Shown: one piece after another, positions 1 to 8,664 of the stretch | Layout: every line of letters starts with the position of its first letter | Position numbering within the stretch: position 1 is the stretch's first letter | From: JAGLOK01 sp963677605 | GTDB taxonomy: Bacteria > Bacillota > Clostridia > Christensenellales > UMGS416 | DNA: 64,000 bases | Reading direction: 5' to 3' | Assembly (NCBI GenBank): GCA_963677605.2 | Contig: CAXXDX010000006.1 | Coordinates: forward strand, 806,001 to 870,000 | Made by a program: the position numbers and the translations under genes | The notes under the pieces: model-generated | Seen by the model: the letters and a program-made list of their open reading frames with translations, nothing else | Told to the model about the DNA's origin: nothing | Database searches by the model: none

Positions 1-257
1 GCGAGTTCCAGTTGATTGACAGACATCACCGTACCGGCGCCGACAAGAATTTTATCTGAACAGTTTTCACTTATTTTTGAGATAGCATCAAGTGTGCTTT
101 TATAATTATCCGATGATTTCTGATCAAAAGTAATTTCAACCAGACTAATACCGCCTTTATTAAGTGCATTTGCTGTTTTTAGACATTGTTCTGCGCTTAA
201 TCCTCGAATTATTGCAATTATTTTCTTATTTAAAATGAAATTCTTTTCTATATCCAT
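1..257 (-). CDS. KDPG/KHG aldolase-like protein, 3' part cut by the window edge
   Basis: The reverse strand from an ATG at 257 stays open to base 1, giving the first 85 residues of a bifunctional 2-keto-3-deoxy-6-phosphogluconate/4-hydroxy-2-oxoglutarate aldolase. The start (MDIEKNFILNKKIIAIIRG), the GGISLVEITFD strand carrying the conserved glutamate, and VGAGTVMS are typical of the class I aldolase barrel of this family. The Schiff-base lysine would lie outside the window. In the family it cleaves KDPG to pyruvate and glyceraldehyde 3-phosphate, the last step of Entner-Doudoroff and hexuronate catabolism, which suits a pectin-using cell. It is divergent from rlmH with a 74 bp shared promoter region. 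Confidence 0.85.
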   Translation of the reverse strand, partial: MDIEKNFILNKKIIAIIRGLSAEQCLKTANALNKGGISLVEITFDQKSSDNYKSTLDAISKISENCSDKILVGAGTVMSVNQLEL

Positions 258-272
258 TTTTTAATCCTTTAT

Positions 273-300
273 TTGTTACATTTTCCAGAACACTTATTAT
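273..300 (+). promoter_or_regulatory. candidate rlmH promoter
   Basis: TTGTTA (273-278) and TATTAT (295-300) are separated by 16 bp, 32 bp upstream of the rlmH ATG. An overlapping TATAAT at 300-305 would give a 21 bp spacer and is less likely. GAGG at 323-326 is the ribosome site. Confidence 0.4.
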
Positions 301-331
301 ATAATAATTAAGAACAGAATATGAGGTTTTT

Positions 332-811
332 ATGAAAATCACAATTATAAGTGTAGGAAAAATTAAAGAAAAGTACTTAAAAAGCGCAATTGCTGAATAC
401 AGCAAAAGGTTGTCAGGGTATTGCTCTTTGTCATTTATTGAACTTCCTGATGAAAAAGCACCGGAGAATATTTCCGATGCCCAGCAGTTGAAAATTAAAG
501 ATATTGAAGGCGAAAAAATACTGGCAAAGATAAAAGAAAAGCAGTTTGTTTTTGTTCTGGATTTAAACGGAATGCAAATGACATCTGAAAAATTTTCTTC
601 TGAACTTGAAAAACTTGCTGTCTACGGACACAGTGATGTGACTTTTATTATCGGAGGCAGCTTAGGCCTAAGCAAAAATGTCATATCAAGAGCAGATTTT
701 AAAATAAGCTTTTCTGAAATGACCTTCCCGCACCAACTTATGAAAGTCATTCTGTTGGAGCAGATTTACAGAGCTTTTAAAATATCCAAGGGCGAGCCCT
801 ACCACAAGTAG
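332..811 (+). CDS. rlmH: RlmH, 23S rRNA (pseudouridine1915-N3)-methyltransferase
   Basis: 159 residues, the usual length for this SPOUT-class methyltransferase, which N3-methylates pseudouridine 1915 in helix 69 of 23S rRNA using S-adenosylmethionine. The start MKITIISVGKIKEKYL, the SAM-binding knot segment FIIGGSLGLS near residue 106 and the family tail FPHQLMKVILLEQIYRAF...GEPYHK are all present. It is the one clear housekeeping gene in the window. It converges on the esterase gene with only 7 bp between stop codons, so no separate terminator fits between them. Confidence 0.97.
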   Translation: MKITIISVGKIKEKYLKSAIAEYSKRLSGYCSLSFIELPDEKAPENISDAQQLKIKDIEGEKILAKIKEKQFVFVLDLNGMQMTSEKFSSELEKLAVYGHSDVTFIIGGSLGLSKNVISRADFKISFSEMTFPHQLMKVILLEQIYRAFKISKGEPYHK

Positions 812-818
812 ACTATAA

Positions 819-1691
819 TTAAATTTCAAGAGGCATGTTGTCATCAAGCCACGCAAGAGCCATGTCAAACCATATGCTGTCTCTTGCTGCCTTTCCCATG
901 TCATATCCCATATTCGTTGTCTTATCCACGCATGCAAGACCATGATCTCCGTTTTGAAACACGTGCATCTCAAAAGGAACACTGTTTTTCGCCAATGCTT
1001 TTGAAAAATCCAGCACATTGTCAACCGCTACCAAACCATCTTCATAAGTATGCCACATAAAAGTCTTCGGTGTGTCTTTTGAAACATGTCTGTACAGCCT
1101 GACCGAATCCATCTGCTTGACAGTTGGGCTTGCGGTTCCAAAAAGCGCCTCAAGACAGCGTCTTCCATTGTCTATTAGTTCCGGTTTGTCCGCAAAATAT
1201 TCCGGAGTATATGTTCCAATATCAGCAAGCGGATATGCAAGAATCAATCCATTGGGTTTAATATCTTCTGAGTTATCTAATCCCAGCTCATGTTTAACAA
1301 AATCATGATTCCAGTAGACACCTATTCCCGCCGCTACATGTCCTCCCGCAGAAAATCCGCATATACAGATTTTATCTCTGTCTACATGCCATTTCTCTGC
1401 ATTTTTACGAACTTCATATATAGCCCTCGCGGCATCAAAAACAGGGTTGGGATATTTGGCATCCTCGTTTATCGAGTAGCTAAGTATAAATGCATTATAT
1501 CCCTTAGCGAGAAATTTCATAGCAATCGGTTCTGCTTCTCTGTCTGACAGAAAAGTATAACCACCACCCGGACAAACTATCACAGCAGGTCTTTCAATAC
1601 CTTGTTTATCTCCCAACTTATCTTGAAGCTGATAAGCTGTCAAAGTTATATTTAAATTTTTCTCACTAAGATTAACAGTTTCGATTTTCAT
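819..1691 (-). CDS. alpha/beta-hydrolase, BD-FAE-type carbohydrate esterase
   Basis: 290-residue cytoplasmic alpha/beta hydrolase. The oxyanion segment PGGGYTFLSDREAEP (about 41-55), nucleophile elbow CGFSAGGH with Ser114, and late acid and histidine segments (WHTYEDGLVAVDN, NGDHGLA) match the acetyl-xylan/feruloyl esterase-like (BD-FAE, 'AXE1-like') group. Family members remove acetyl or aryl esters from sugars. No signal peptide is seen, so it would act on imported oligosaccharides. The exact ester is not readable from sequence. A hairpin at 1714-1740 separates it from the upstream symporter gene, so it may be transcribed separately or by read-through. Confidence 0.8.
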   Translation of the reverse strand: MKIETVNLSEKNLNITLTAYQLQDKLGDKQGIERPAVIVCPGGGYTFLSDREAEPIAMKFLAKGYNAFILSYSINEDAKYPNPVFDAARAIYEVRKNAEKWHVDRDKICICGFSAGGHVAAGIGVYWNHDFVKHELGLDNSEDIKPNGLILAYPLADIGTYTPEYFADKPELIDNGRRCLEALFGTASPTVKQMDSVRLYRHVSKDTPKTFMWHTYEDGLVAVDNVLDFSKALAKNSVPFEMHVFQNGDHGLACVDKTTNMGYDMGKAARDSIWFDMALAWLDDNMPLEI

Positions 1692-1713
1692 ATAATATAA
1701 GTCCTTAATTATT

Positions 1714-1740
1714 TAAGAGTGTACTAAAAGCACACTCTTA
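1714..1740 (-). terminator. hairpin after the symporter operon
   Basis: Perfect 9 bp stem TAAGAGTGT / ACACTCTTA with a 9 nt loop, lying between the symporter stop (1784) and the esterase start (1691). On the minus strand only a weak A/T tract follows, so termination may be partial. Confidence 0.55.
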
Positions 1741-1783
1741 TAAAAATATTTTATCATAAACAAATCACTGTTTCATTAAAATA

Positions 1784-3121
1784 TTATGCATCTTCCCTTT
1801 TAGATTTGAGATCTTCCAGTATTCCTGCAAATAGATTTTTATCAATTTTATAGGGTATTAAGACTATAACGGACAAAATAATAAACACTATTGGAATTAT
1901 AGTCAGTGTGCTTAAAATTGCAGAAAGAGCCGTACTTGTCTGGATTGCATTTGGAACATATCCCACAAATTCCAACAAAAAACCTACCAAGCCTGCTGCT
2001 ACCGCAGTTGCAAGCTTTTGGCTGAAGCTGTATATAGCATATGATATACCCTCCGCTCTTGTTCCAGTTTTCCACTCTCCATACTCAATAGTATCTGCTA
2101 TCATAGACCAACCAAGAGTAGAAACTGCAGCTATTCCAAAGCTGCTTATTGCAGCAAATATCAATATAAGCGCAAGATTGTCAAACGGCAAAAAGTGAAA
2201 TACTGCTGATCCTATAACTGCTATCACAGATCCTATAATATATGTGCCCTTTTTGTCCCATTTTTTTGTTGCAAAAGGTATCAGAAGATTTGACAGAAGC
2301 ATCGAAACAACTACAACGCCTAAAAATATTGGCAGCAAACCCCCATCCCCCATATTGTATGAAACAAAGTAAATAGCAGACGTTTCTCGAACAAATACAG
2401 CAATATTTCCGATTAAAGAAGCTAAGGTGATTACTAGCAGCTGCTTATTCTGGGATAGAAGAGAAAATACATCTTTGAGATTATATTTTTCATTGCTCTT
2501 TTTAGCATTGTTTTTAGCAGATGAAGTGGATTTGAAGCATACCAGAAAAAACACAACAGATAACACAGCAAAAAGGCTTGCAGTATTAAAATAACCTTTT
2601 GCCGGTGTCTCAAATGCAGAAAGAAGCGGCTCTGCAACACTCACAGCCAGTACTCCAAACAACATGAATATCATTCTAATGGATGAAAGCGAAGTGCGCT
2701 CCTGAGGAACATCCGTTAGTGATGCTGTAAGAGAGGAATATGGGATGTTGACCATTGTATAAAGCATTCCCCAGATTATATATGTTCCCCCCGCATAAAT
2801 TATTTTGCCTGTTTCTCCTAAGTCTGGTGTGAAAAACATTGCAGCAGTGATAATCGCAAGAGGAACTGAGCCGTATAAAATATATACTCTTGCTTTTCCG
2901 TGTTTTGACTTTGTTTTATCCATTAAAACACCCATTATCGGATCGTTTACTGCATCCCATATCCTAGCAATTAGGAATATAGTAGCAGCGGATGCGGCTG
3001 ATATTCCAAGAACATCCGTATAGAAAAACATCAGATATAAAACTGACATCTGAAAAACAAAGTTGCTCGCCAAGTCACCTGTGCCATAGCCTATTTTTGT
3101 CGATAATTTTAACTTTTCCAC
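1784..3121 (-). CDS. GPH-family sugar:cation symporter (MFS)
   Basis: Integral membrane transporter of the glycoside-pentoside-hexuronide:cation symporter family (MelB/XynP-like), about 12 predicted helices. The conserved start LSTKIGYGTGDLASNFVFQM, DVLGISAASAATIFLIARIWDAVNDPIMG and the loop MDKTKSKHGKARVYILYG are diagnostic. I choose the GTG at 3121 (445 residues), because GGAGGAG lies 5 bp upstream of it. The longer in-frame ATG at 3163 would start inside the end of the GH1 gene and has no ribosome site. It follows GH1 by 19 bp, so this pair probably imports and splits a beta-glucoside or a related disaccharide. It is the last gene of the TetR-GH1 operon. Confidence 0.9.
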   Translation of the reverse strand: MEKLKLSTKIGYGTGDLASNFVFQMSVLYLMFFYTDVLGISAASAATIFLIARIWDAVNDPIMGVLMDKTKSKHGKARVYILYGSVPLAIITAAMFFTPDLGETGKIIYAGGTYIIWGMLYTMVNIPYSSLTASLTDVPQERTSLSSIRMIFMLFGVLAVSVAEPLLSAFETPAKGYFNTASLFAVLSVVFFLVCFKSTSSAKNNAKKSNEKYNLKDVFSLLSQNKQLLVITLASLIGNIAVFVRETSAIYFVSYNMGDGGLLPIFLGVVVVSMLLSNLLIPFATKKWDKKGTYIIGSVIAVIGSAVFHFLPFDNLALILIFAAISSFGIAAVSTLGWSMIADTIEYGEWKTGTRAEGISYAIYSFSQKLATAVAAGLVGFLLEFVGYVPNAIQTSTALSAILSTLTIIPIVFIILSVIVLIPYKIDKNLFAGILEDLKSKREDA

Positions 3122-3140
3122 TATCTCTCCTCCGTCTTTT

Positions 3141-4454
3141 TTAAATATTGATATACTCTTCAATCATTTCTTTTGTTATCTTCTTTTGTTTGCATAAAGT
3201 TGAATAAAACTTACCGCTTTTTCTTATCTTTCTCTCAAATGTTTCATAGTCAACTTCTATAAGGCCAAACCTTGGCCCATATCCGTCGTTCCACTCGAGG
3301 TTATCCAGCAGAGACCAGTGATAATATCCGCGTACATCTACCCCATCTTCAATAAGCTTTGTTACCCACATTAAATGATCATAAATAAACTTCGCTCTTT
3401 TTGTGTCCGAAGCATCCGGAAGGCCGTTTTCTGTTATATAAATAGGCAGTTTATATAAGTCATACACTTTCTTACACACCTTGTATATTCCTTCAGGATA
3501 TATTTCCCACCCTAAATCATTTAGTTTCTCATCAGATAGGTTTTCTTCAAATTTTACTTCTCCGAAAAGCTTTGCGGGATTATAAGTTCCATGTATCAAG
3601 TGACGCGAATAATAGTTCACTCCTATAAAGTCGCTGTATATCCCTTTTCCTTCCGGGTATCCGCCTCCCAAAGGAAAAGTAAAATGACCTTCTATATTTG
3701 CGTTATAAAACATCTTGTGAAAGGAGTAGTCAAGCAGTTTCTTGCCAAGCTTTGTAACAGCTCTGCCGTCATTTTCAACAAAATGAGCAATATGCATAAC
3801 AATTCCCACCATTGTGTCATCACGTCCCATTTGTTCTCTCATTTTATGGATCAATTTATATGCCCTGATATGTGCAATAGCCAAATTTCGTGCTGCCTTA
3901 AAATAGGATCGCATATCTCCTTCTTTTCCCGAAGGATATTTTGCATCCATATATGTGTCATTAACAAACACATTAGGTTCGTTTATTGTGCAATATTCAA
4001 ATACATCCTCGCCGATTGATTCAACAATTTTCTCCACAAACCTAAGAAAATAATCAATAGTTTTTGTGTTTGTCCAAGCCCCGATATCCTCCACCCACTG
4101 TGGCTGAGAGAAATGGTGCAGTGTTACAAGCGGCCTGATCCCCGCTTCAATCAACAGCTTGATCTCATTTTTATAATGCTCGATTCCTTCTTTAGACCAT
4201 ACGCCTTCACGGGGTTCAAATCTGCTCCACTCAATGCTCATTCTATAGACTTCCTGATTCATTTTTCGCATCAGCTCAACATCTTCTTTAACCCTATTGT
4301 AGTGGTCGGCAGCTGTAAGCGAACTTGCACCGCCAGCCAGCTTTCCAAGAAGCGACCATCTGTACCAGTTACAGTTTTTGTCCCCGCCTTCTATCTGAGT
4401 TGCAGCTGTTGCACTTCCAAGTTTAAGCGTTTTTGGTATAATCAATTCTTTCAT
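3141..4454 (-). CDS. GH1 family beta-glucosidase/beta-glycosidase
   Basis: 437-residue retaining beta-glycosidase of family GH1. The acid/base is Glu159 in TINEPNV, the nucleophile Glu342 in YITENGLPD, and the N-terminal sugar-binding segment reads SATAATQIEGGD. Length is normal for GH1, and the absence of a leader means it is cytoplasmic. GH1 enzymes cut non-reducing beta-glucosides, galactosides or 6-phospho forms; a phospho-specific role is not indicated because the partner transporter is a cation symporter, not a PTS. It begins at the base after the TetR stop, so translation is probably coupled. The substrate is uncertain. Confidence 0.93.
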   Translation of the reverse strand: MKELIIPKTLKLGSATAATQIEGGDKNCNWYRWSLLGKLAGGASSLTAADHYNRVKEDVELMRKMNQEVYRMSIEWSRFEPREGVWSKEGIEHYKNEIKLLIEAGIRPLVTLHHFSQPQWVEDIGAWTNTKTIDYFLRFVEKIVESIGEDVFEYCTINEPNVFVNDTYMDAKYPSGKEGDMRSYFKAARNLAIAHIRAYKLIHKMREQMGRDDTMVGIVMHIAHFVENDGRAVTKLGKKLLDYSFHKMFYNANIEGHFTFPLGGGYPEGKGIYSDFIGVNYYSRHLIHGTYNPAKLFGEVKFEENLSDEKLNDLGWEIYPEGIYKVCKKVYDLYKLPIYITENGLPDASDTKRAKFIYDHLMWVTKLIEDGVDVRGYYHWSLLDNLEWNDGYGPRFGLIEVDYETFERKIRKSGKFYSTLCKQKKITKEMIEEYINI

Positions 4455-5084
4455 CTACTTCTCCTTCAACGCATCAATATATAGCTTTATCTGATATTTA
4501 ATAAGATCAACTCCATCAATACCTGTTTCATTCTTAATAAGCTCACCTCGCGCAGCAATCCTCTGCCCAAATCCCCATAGTACATTTGAAATCGTTGCAA
4601 CCAGCATATCTATATCCAGACCGCCTTTTATTGAGCCGTCATCTATTCCAGCCTTTATAAGCACTCCAATCCACTCATCAGGCTTTAGTATTATATTTCT
4701 GAATCTTGCCGCGCTCTCGTTGGACGGTTCTTTATGCATATCCTGAGCAAAATAAAAATCGAACTCACCCAGATATTTCATCACACTTTTTTTATCTTCC
4801 ATATATCCTACAGACTCATATAAAAACATTTCAAGTCGTTCAAGCCCGCTTCCCGTAAGTTTTGGCAACAGCTCTTTGTGAAAATCATTCCATTCACTCA
4901 GCATAAGTATAGTTGCCTCATACGCTAAATCTTCTATGGACTCAAAGTACCTATACATTGTCCTTCTGGAAACGCCTGCTTTTTTAGCGATGTCTTCCAT
5001 TACTGTGTTAAAAAAACCATTAGTAATGAATATCTCTTTGGCTTTGTCAATAATAAGCGTCTTTTTTTGATCTCTTTTATCCAT
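4455..5084 (-). CDS. TetR-family repressor of the GH1-symporter operon
   Basis: A 209-residue TetR-type regulator. The N-terminal helix-turn-helix lies at about residues 12-50 (FFNTVMEDIAKKAGVSRRTMYRYF) and is followed by a divergent helical ligand domain. I place the start at ATG 5084, preceded by AGGAGG with a 4 bp gap; the in-frame start 27 bases further up would overlap an operator. It heads the operon TetR-GH1-symporter. Two near-identical palindromes in its own promoter make autoregulation very likely, with the imported sugar or a derivative as probable inducer (inference). Confidence 0.88.
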   Translation of the reverse strand: MDKRDQKKTLIIDKAKEIFITNGFFNTVMEDIAKKAGVSRRTMYRYFESIEDLAYEATILMLSEWNDFHKELLPKLTGSGLERLEMFLYESVGYMEDKKSVMKYLGEFDFYFAQDMHKEPSNESAARFRNIILKPDEWIGVLIKAGIDDGSIKGGLDIDMLVATISNVLWGFGQRIAARGELIKNETGIDGVDLIKYQIKLYIDALKEK

Positions 5085-5093
5085 AATTCCTCC

Positions 5094-5110
5094 TGACACA
5101 CGGTGTGACA
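5094..5110. promoter_or_regulatory. TetR operator 1
   Basis: TGACACACGGTGTGACA, a 17 bp near-palindrome (one arm mismatch) between the -10 box and the ribosome site of the TetR gene. It is the inverted copy, with one base changed, of operator 2; centres are 34 bp apart. Confidence 0.7.
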
Positions 5111-5116
5111 TTTTAT

Positions 5117-5145
5117 ATTCTAGTTTATGTCACACAGTGTGTCAA
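5117..5145 (-). promoter_or_regulatory. promoter of the TetR-GH1-symporter operon
   Basis: On the minus strand, TTGACA (5140-5145) and TAGAAT (5117-5122) are separated by exactly 17 bp. The -35 box overlaps the end of operator 2 and the -10 box lies just upstream of operator 1, so a bound repressor would cover both the entry and the start of transcription. Confidence 0.75.
5128..5144. promoter_or_regulatory. TetR operator 2
   Basis: TGTCACACAGTGTGTCA, a 17 bp near-palindrome. Its reverse complement differs from operator 1 at a single base. It covers most of the -35 box and the spacer. Confidence 0.7.
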
Positions 5146-5152
5146 TACTTCG

Positions 5153-5179
5153 CAAAAAAAAGACAGCTTATGCTGCCTT
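5153..5179 (-). terminator. rho-independent terminator of the GH95-LacI operon
   Basis: On the minus strand the stem AAGGCAGC / GCTGTCTT (one G-U pair) with loop ATAA runs into eight T's. It lies 32 bp after the LacI stop and just before the TetR promoter. Confidence 0.8.
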
Positions 5180-5211
5180 AAGTAAAAAATAAAAAGAAGA
5201 ATAAAAGTATC

Positions 5212-6222
5212 CTAGTTTAAATCAATAACACTGCTTCGCTCTACAAGATCTACTCCCAGAACAGTCTTGCAATTACATAAATGAATTCCTTTTATTATAT
5301 CAACCAACCTGTCAACACCAAGCCTTCCAAACTCCTTCTTGTCTACTTTTATAGTGGTTAAAGCAGGCTCCGACATACTGCAAAACGGAATATCATCAAA
5401 ACCTATTATAGAAACATCTTCCGGAATCCTTACAGAATATTCTTTCAAAGCTTTTACAGCTCCCATAGCAACTAAATCGTTGTCTGCAATAAATGCAGTC
5501 GGAAGATCCGGAGTGCTTTTTAAATAATCTGACATGTCTTCATAAGCAGAAGTCATATTTGGTGCTAACAAAACAGTATAATCAGGATTAAATTCAAAAT
5601 TGCTTTCTTCAAGCGATTTCCTGTAGCTTTGATATCTTTCATCAAAGTTTACTATGGTAACAGCACTTTTTAGGTATCCTATTTTCCTGTGGCCCTTTTC
5701 AGCCAGATGCCTGAAGGCTTTATAAACACCCATAAAATTATCCAGTACAGTATAGTTGGAGTCTATAGTTATGAAATTAGTATCCATCAATAGTATTGGT
5801 ATATCCAATTCTTTAAACGGTCTAAAATCGTTTTCGTTCATTTCTGTTCCAATTAGAAGCATCCCATCGATAGAATGCTTTTCCAAATCATCTTTAACTT
5901 CTTTAATTTCGGTTTTACCGGATATATAAGCAATATTCAGCTTATAGGAATTCCTTCTCGCCTCTGCTTCAATTCCCTCAATAAGAGAATGAAAAAATGG
6001 TGTGTCATTGACAACCTCAGAATGCTTTTTGAAAATGGTAAGCTGTAAATTGCCTTTGTTTTTCTTTGATTTCTTGGAAAAATCGTATCCATTATCTTTT
6101 GCGATTTTCAATACTTTCTCACGGGTTTCATTGCCAATTCCGCTTTTTTTATTAAGCACCATTGAAACCGTTGCAACTGAAACATCAGCAAGTTTTGCTA
6201 TTTCTTTAATTTTTATAGGCAA
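5212..6222 (-). CDS. LacI-family repressor (local, GH95-linked)
   Basis: 336-residue LacI/GalR regulator. The N-terminal helix-turn-helix (IKEIAKLADVSVATVSMVLN) is followed by a hinge and a periplasmic-binding-protein-like ligand domain with FIADNDLVAMGAVKAL and SIIGFDDIPFCSMSEPALTTI. I choose TTG at 6222 because AAGGAG lies 6 bp upstream; the in-frame ATG at 6246 adds eight residues foreign to the family and has no ribosome site. It is co-transcribed behind GH95 (33 bp gap). Its operator is not evident; the promoter region of GH95 or of the importer is the likeliest place. It differs from the second LacI protein at 54228-55223. Confidence 0.88.
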   Translation of the reverse strand: MPIKIKEIAKLADVSVATVSMVLNKKSGIGNETREKVLKIAKDNGYDFSKKSKKNKGNLQLTIFKKHSEVVNDTPFFHSLIEGIEAEARRNSYKLNIAYISGKTEIKEVKDDLEKHSIDGMLLIGTEMNENDFRPFKELDIPILLMDTNFITIDSNYTVLDNFMGVYKAFRHLAEKGHRKIGYLKSAVTIVNFDERYQSYRKSLEESNFEFNPDYTVLLAPNMTSAYEDMSDYLKSTPDLPTAFIADNDLVAMGAVKALKEYSVRIPEDVSIIGFDDIPFCSMSEPALTTIKVDKKEFGRLGVDRLVDIIKGIHLCNCKTVLGVDLVERSSVIDLN

Positions 6223-6255
6223 CTTTAGCTCCTTCCATCCAGACATACACAGCTT

Positions 6256-8499
6256 TTATAATCTGACTGTATACGGTTTGTTTGCATCAAGCCTTATTAT
6301 CTCATTTACATCGTTGTAAATAATATTCAAATCCTGGTCATATGGTGATTTAAACACAGCCTCATCAAGCTTTCCTTCTGACCATGTCATATCCACATTA
6401 ATGTTTCCACGGGCCAATAATCCTTTAATATATCCGCTTTTCCACTTTCGTGGAAGTGCAGGCAGCAAGCGTATAGCGCCATCATGGCTTTGCATAAGCA
6501 TCTCGATCACACCCATGCTGAATCCTGTGTTCCCGTCAAGCTCATATACTTCCTTAAACGAATAAGCTCCCCGTGTCGGCGGATGCATAACCAGAAGCGA
6601 TGAGCTGGTTAGTTTATCTTTCATCTCACTGATGTGGAAAAAGGCATCTTCTGTTTTTCTAAGCCTAGCGCTATACAATACCAGCAGAGACCTCGCCCAG
6701 CCGGTATCTTCCCAGTTATCATACGGCTCAAGCTTTTCCTTTACACAGCGATATACGGCTTCTGCAAGCACAGGAGTTTTATCCGGAGTTATCTGATTAT
6801 ACGGATATAATCCAAGAAGATGGCTGGTGTGCCGATGCTGTTTATCCTCAGCTGGGTAGTTATGGGACCATTCTGCAAGCATTCCGTCTTCAAGCACTCT
6901 ATACGGTAATAGATTTATCACAATATCCGATGCCTTATCATATATCTCATCTTTTACACCCAATACTTCGCACGCTTGTGTAAACTGTGATAGAAGTTCT
7001 CTTATCATAAGTATTTCATAAGTTGAACCATTTGAGAAATAATGTGTTTCTCCGTCTTTTACAAAAGAGTTTTCAGGTGATATTGAAGGCCCCGAAGTGT
7101 AAAATCCACCTTCTTTAAAAACATAACCTACAAAAAAATGAGCGGCTTCTCTAAGCACAGGATAAACACGTTCTTTAAGGAAGTTTTCATCCTTATAATG
7201 CAAATAATATTCCCAGTATTGCGATATCGTCCAAATTCCTCCTGTTGGACATGGAGAAATATTGCTATGCCAGTAAGGCGCTGTATATCCCCATATATTT
7301 GTAACAAGATCTGCAGACCATCCCTCAAGCCCATAACTTTCTTTTGCTGTTATTCTCCCTGATGGAATAACTACATCTTCCATCCACTTAAATAACGGTT
7401 CATTGCACTCCGGTAAATTTCCTTCCAAAGACAGCCAGTAATTCATTTGTGTATTAATATCAAGATGCATGTCGCATGTCCAGCCTATCTGGCAGGCAAC
7501 ATTGTCATTCCACACTCCCTGAAGATGAGCAGGCGAAGGTGAATTTTCAGAAGAACCGGAAAACAATAGATATCGTCCCATCTGAAACATTTTTTCAATA
7601 GTATCATCTATTCCGCTTAGTCTAAATGAAACCCTGGACATATAACTTTCAAACTCATTCATGTGAAGTCTTCTGATTTCATCATATGTTTTTTCGGATT
7701 TAGCAGTGAGTGATACGTCATCAAAACTTTCGTTCTTATAATCAGTAACCATAGCTATCGACAAAACTGTATATGAGGCATCTTTTATAACAATTCCGCT
7801 TTCGCTTATTTCAAAATTTCCGTTAGTTTCTTCAACCAGCACACAGCCTTTTAAATTTACACCCGTGCTTCCGTCGCTATGTACCTTTTCTCGAGCAGAT
7901 GCACTAAAACAATAAACATCATCTATGATCTGTATGCTCCATTTGTCTCCATGTCCATTAAACTTTGCACTGAAGCTTAGACCATCTTTATTATCAGTTT
8001 CAATCTTATAATAGATTTTATTGTCTTTTCGGCTGATGAAACACTCTCTGTGAAGTTTGTAGCTATTTGTTGCAGATTCCACATTTACTACACCATGCAT
8101 TATATCAAGACTTCTAACATAAGACTTTTTGTCACATGAAGTCTCAGGAAACTCAATTATCAATTTACCGACAGGAAGATTTGTGCCATAGTTATGCCGT
8201 TTCCCAATAAAGTCCTGTGCCGCTTTTTTTGCTTCTGAATACTTTTCTTCAGAAACCAGCCTTCTCATTTCATAAAAAGATTTATATGCATCTTTATTGT
8301 TATTGTCATCGCTTGCATTGCCAGAAAAAAAAGTTATTTCAGACAAATCAATGCATTCTTGATTTACTCCTCCATAGATCGCGCCTCCAATAATGCCATT
8401 TCCTATAAGAAACGAATTCATCCAGTCATCTGCAGTATCATACAGCTTTATGCAGTTTTTTTCTAAATCTTTCACGTTGGCCTCATCGAATATACTCAT
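6256..8499 (-). CDS. GH95 family alpha-L-fucosidase/alpha-L-galactosidase
   Basis: 747-residue inverting glycosidase of family GH95, with an N-terminal beta-sandwich and an (alpha/alpha)6 barrel. The family catalytic asparagines fall in DINTQMNYW (about 348). SPENSF (about 475) and RHTSHLLGLYP (about 556) follow. The usual DGNFG near the catalytic Asp is here DGNTGFS (about 657), a departure from the second GH95 of this window. No signal peptide is seen. The family removes terminal alpha-1,2-L-fucose or L-galactose. It is followed by its LacI gene and preceded by the importer operon, from which a strong hairpin separates it. Confidence 0.9.
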   Translation of the reverse strand: MSIFDEANVKDLEKNCIKLYDTADDWMNSFLIGNGIIGGAIYGGVNQECIDLSEITFFSGNASDDNNNKDAYKSFYEMRRLVSEEKYSEAKKAAQDFIGKRHNYGTNLPVGKLIIEFPETSCDKKSYVRSLDIMHGVVNVESATNSYKLHRECFISRKDNKIYYKIETDNKDGLSFSAKFNGHGDKWSIQIIDDVYCFSASAREKVHSDGSTGVNLKGCVLVEETNGNFEISESGIVIKDASYTVLSIAMVTDYKNESFDDVSLTAKSEKTYDEIRRLHMNEFESYMSRVSFRLSGIDDTIEKMFQMGRYLLFSGSSENSPSPAHLQGVWNDNVACQIGWTCDMHLDINTQMNYWLSLEGNLPECNEPLFKWMEDVVIPSGRITAKESYGLEGWSADLVTNIWGYTAPYWHSNISPCPTGGIWTISQYWEYYLHYKDENFLKERVYPVLREAAHFFVGYVFKEGGFYTSGPSISPENSFVKDGETHYFSNGSTYEILMIRELLSQFTQACEVLGVKDEIYDKASDIVINLLPYRVLEDGMLAEWSHNYPAEDKQHRHTSHLLGLYPYNQITPDKTPVLAEAVYRCVKEKLEPYDNWEDTGWARSLLVLYSARLRKTEDAFFHISEMKDKLTSSSLLVMHPPTRGAYSFKEVYELDGNTGFSMGVIEMLMQSHDGAIRLLPALPRKWKSGYIKGLLARGNINVDMTWSEGKLDEAVFKSPYDQDLNIIYNDVNEIIRLDANKPYTVRL

Positions 8500-8525
8500 A
8501 ATATCTTTTTTTCAATCGTTTCCTT

Positions 8526-8554
8526 ATTTTATTATATTTTGTAAAATAAAGCAA
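8526..8554 (-). promoter_or_regulatory. candidate GH95-LacI promoter
   Basis: On the minus strand, TTGCTT (8549-8554) and TAAAAT (8526-8531) are separated by 17 bp, immediately after the importer hairpin and about 30 bp before the GH95 start. Confidence 0.4.
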
Positions 8555-8557
8555 TAT

Positions 8558-8594
8558 AGCCACACGACTTGATAATCAATCAAATCATATGGCT
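8558..8594 (-). terminator. strong hairpin at the end of the first importer operon
   Basis: A 37 nt element with 16 bp arms and a 5 nt loop. In minus-strand RNA all 16 positions pair, three of them as G-U. On the plus strand those three become A-C mismatches, so the element has been kept for minus-strand transcription. The T tract after it is weak (ATATTGCTTTATTTT). Confidence 0.65.
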
Positions 8595-8664
8595 TATATC
8601 AACTCACTATGAATTTACTTATTCATTTATCTTAAGTTTTCCTTCCTTACAGAAGCAACTAGTT

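Noticed and set aside
686..1024. 112-codon frame on the minus strand across rlmH and the esterase end
   Set aside because: Overlaps two well-supported genes and shows no recognisable protein features.
3122..3163. Longer N-terminus of the symporter
   Set aside because: It would start inside the GH1 gene without a ribosome site and add 14 residues absent from the family; GGAGGAG points to the GTG at 3121.
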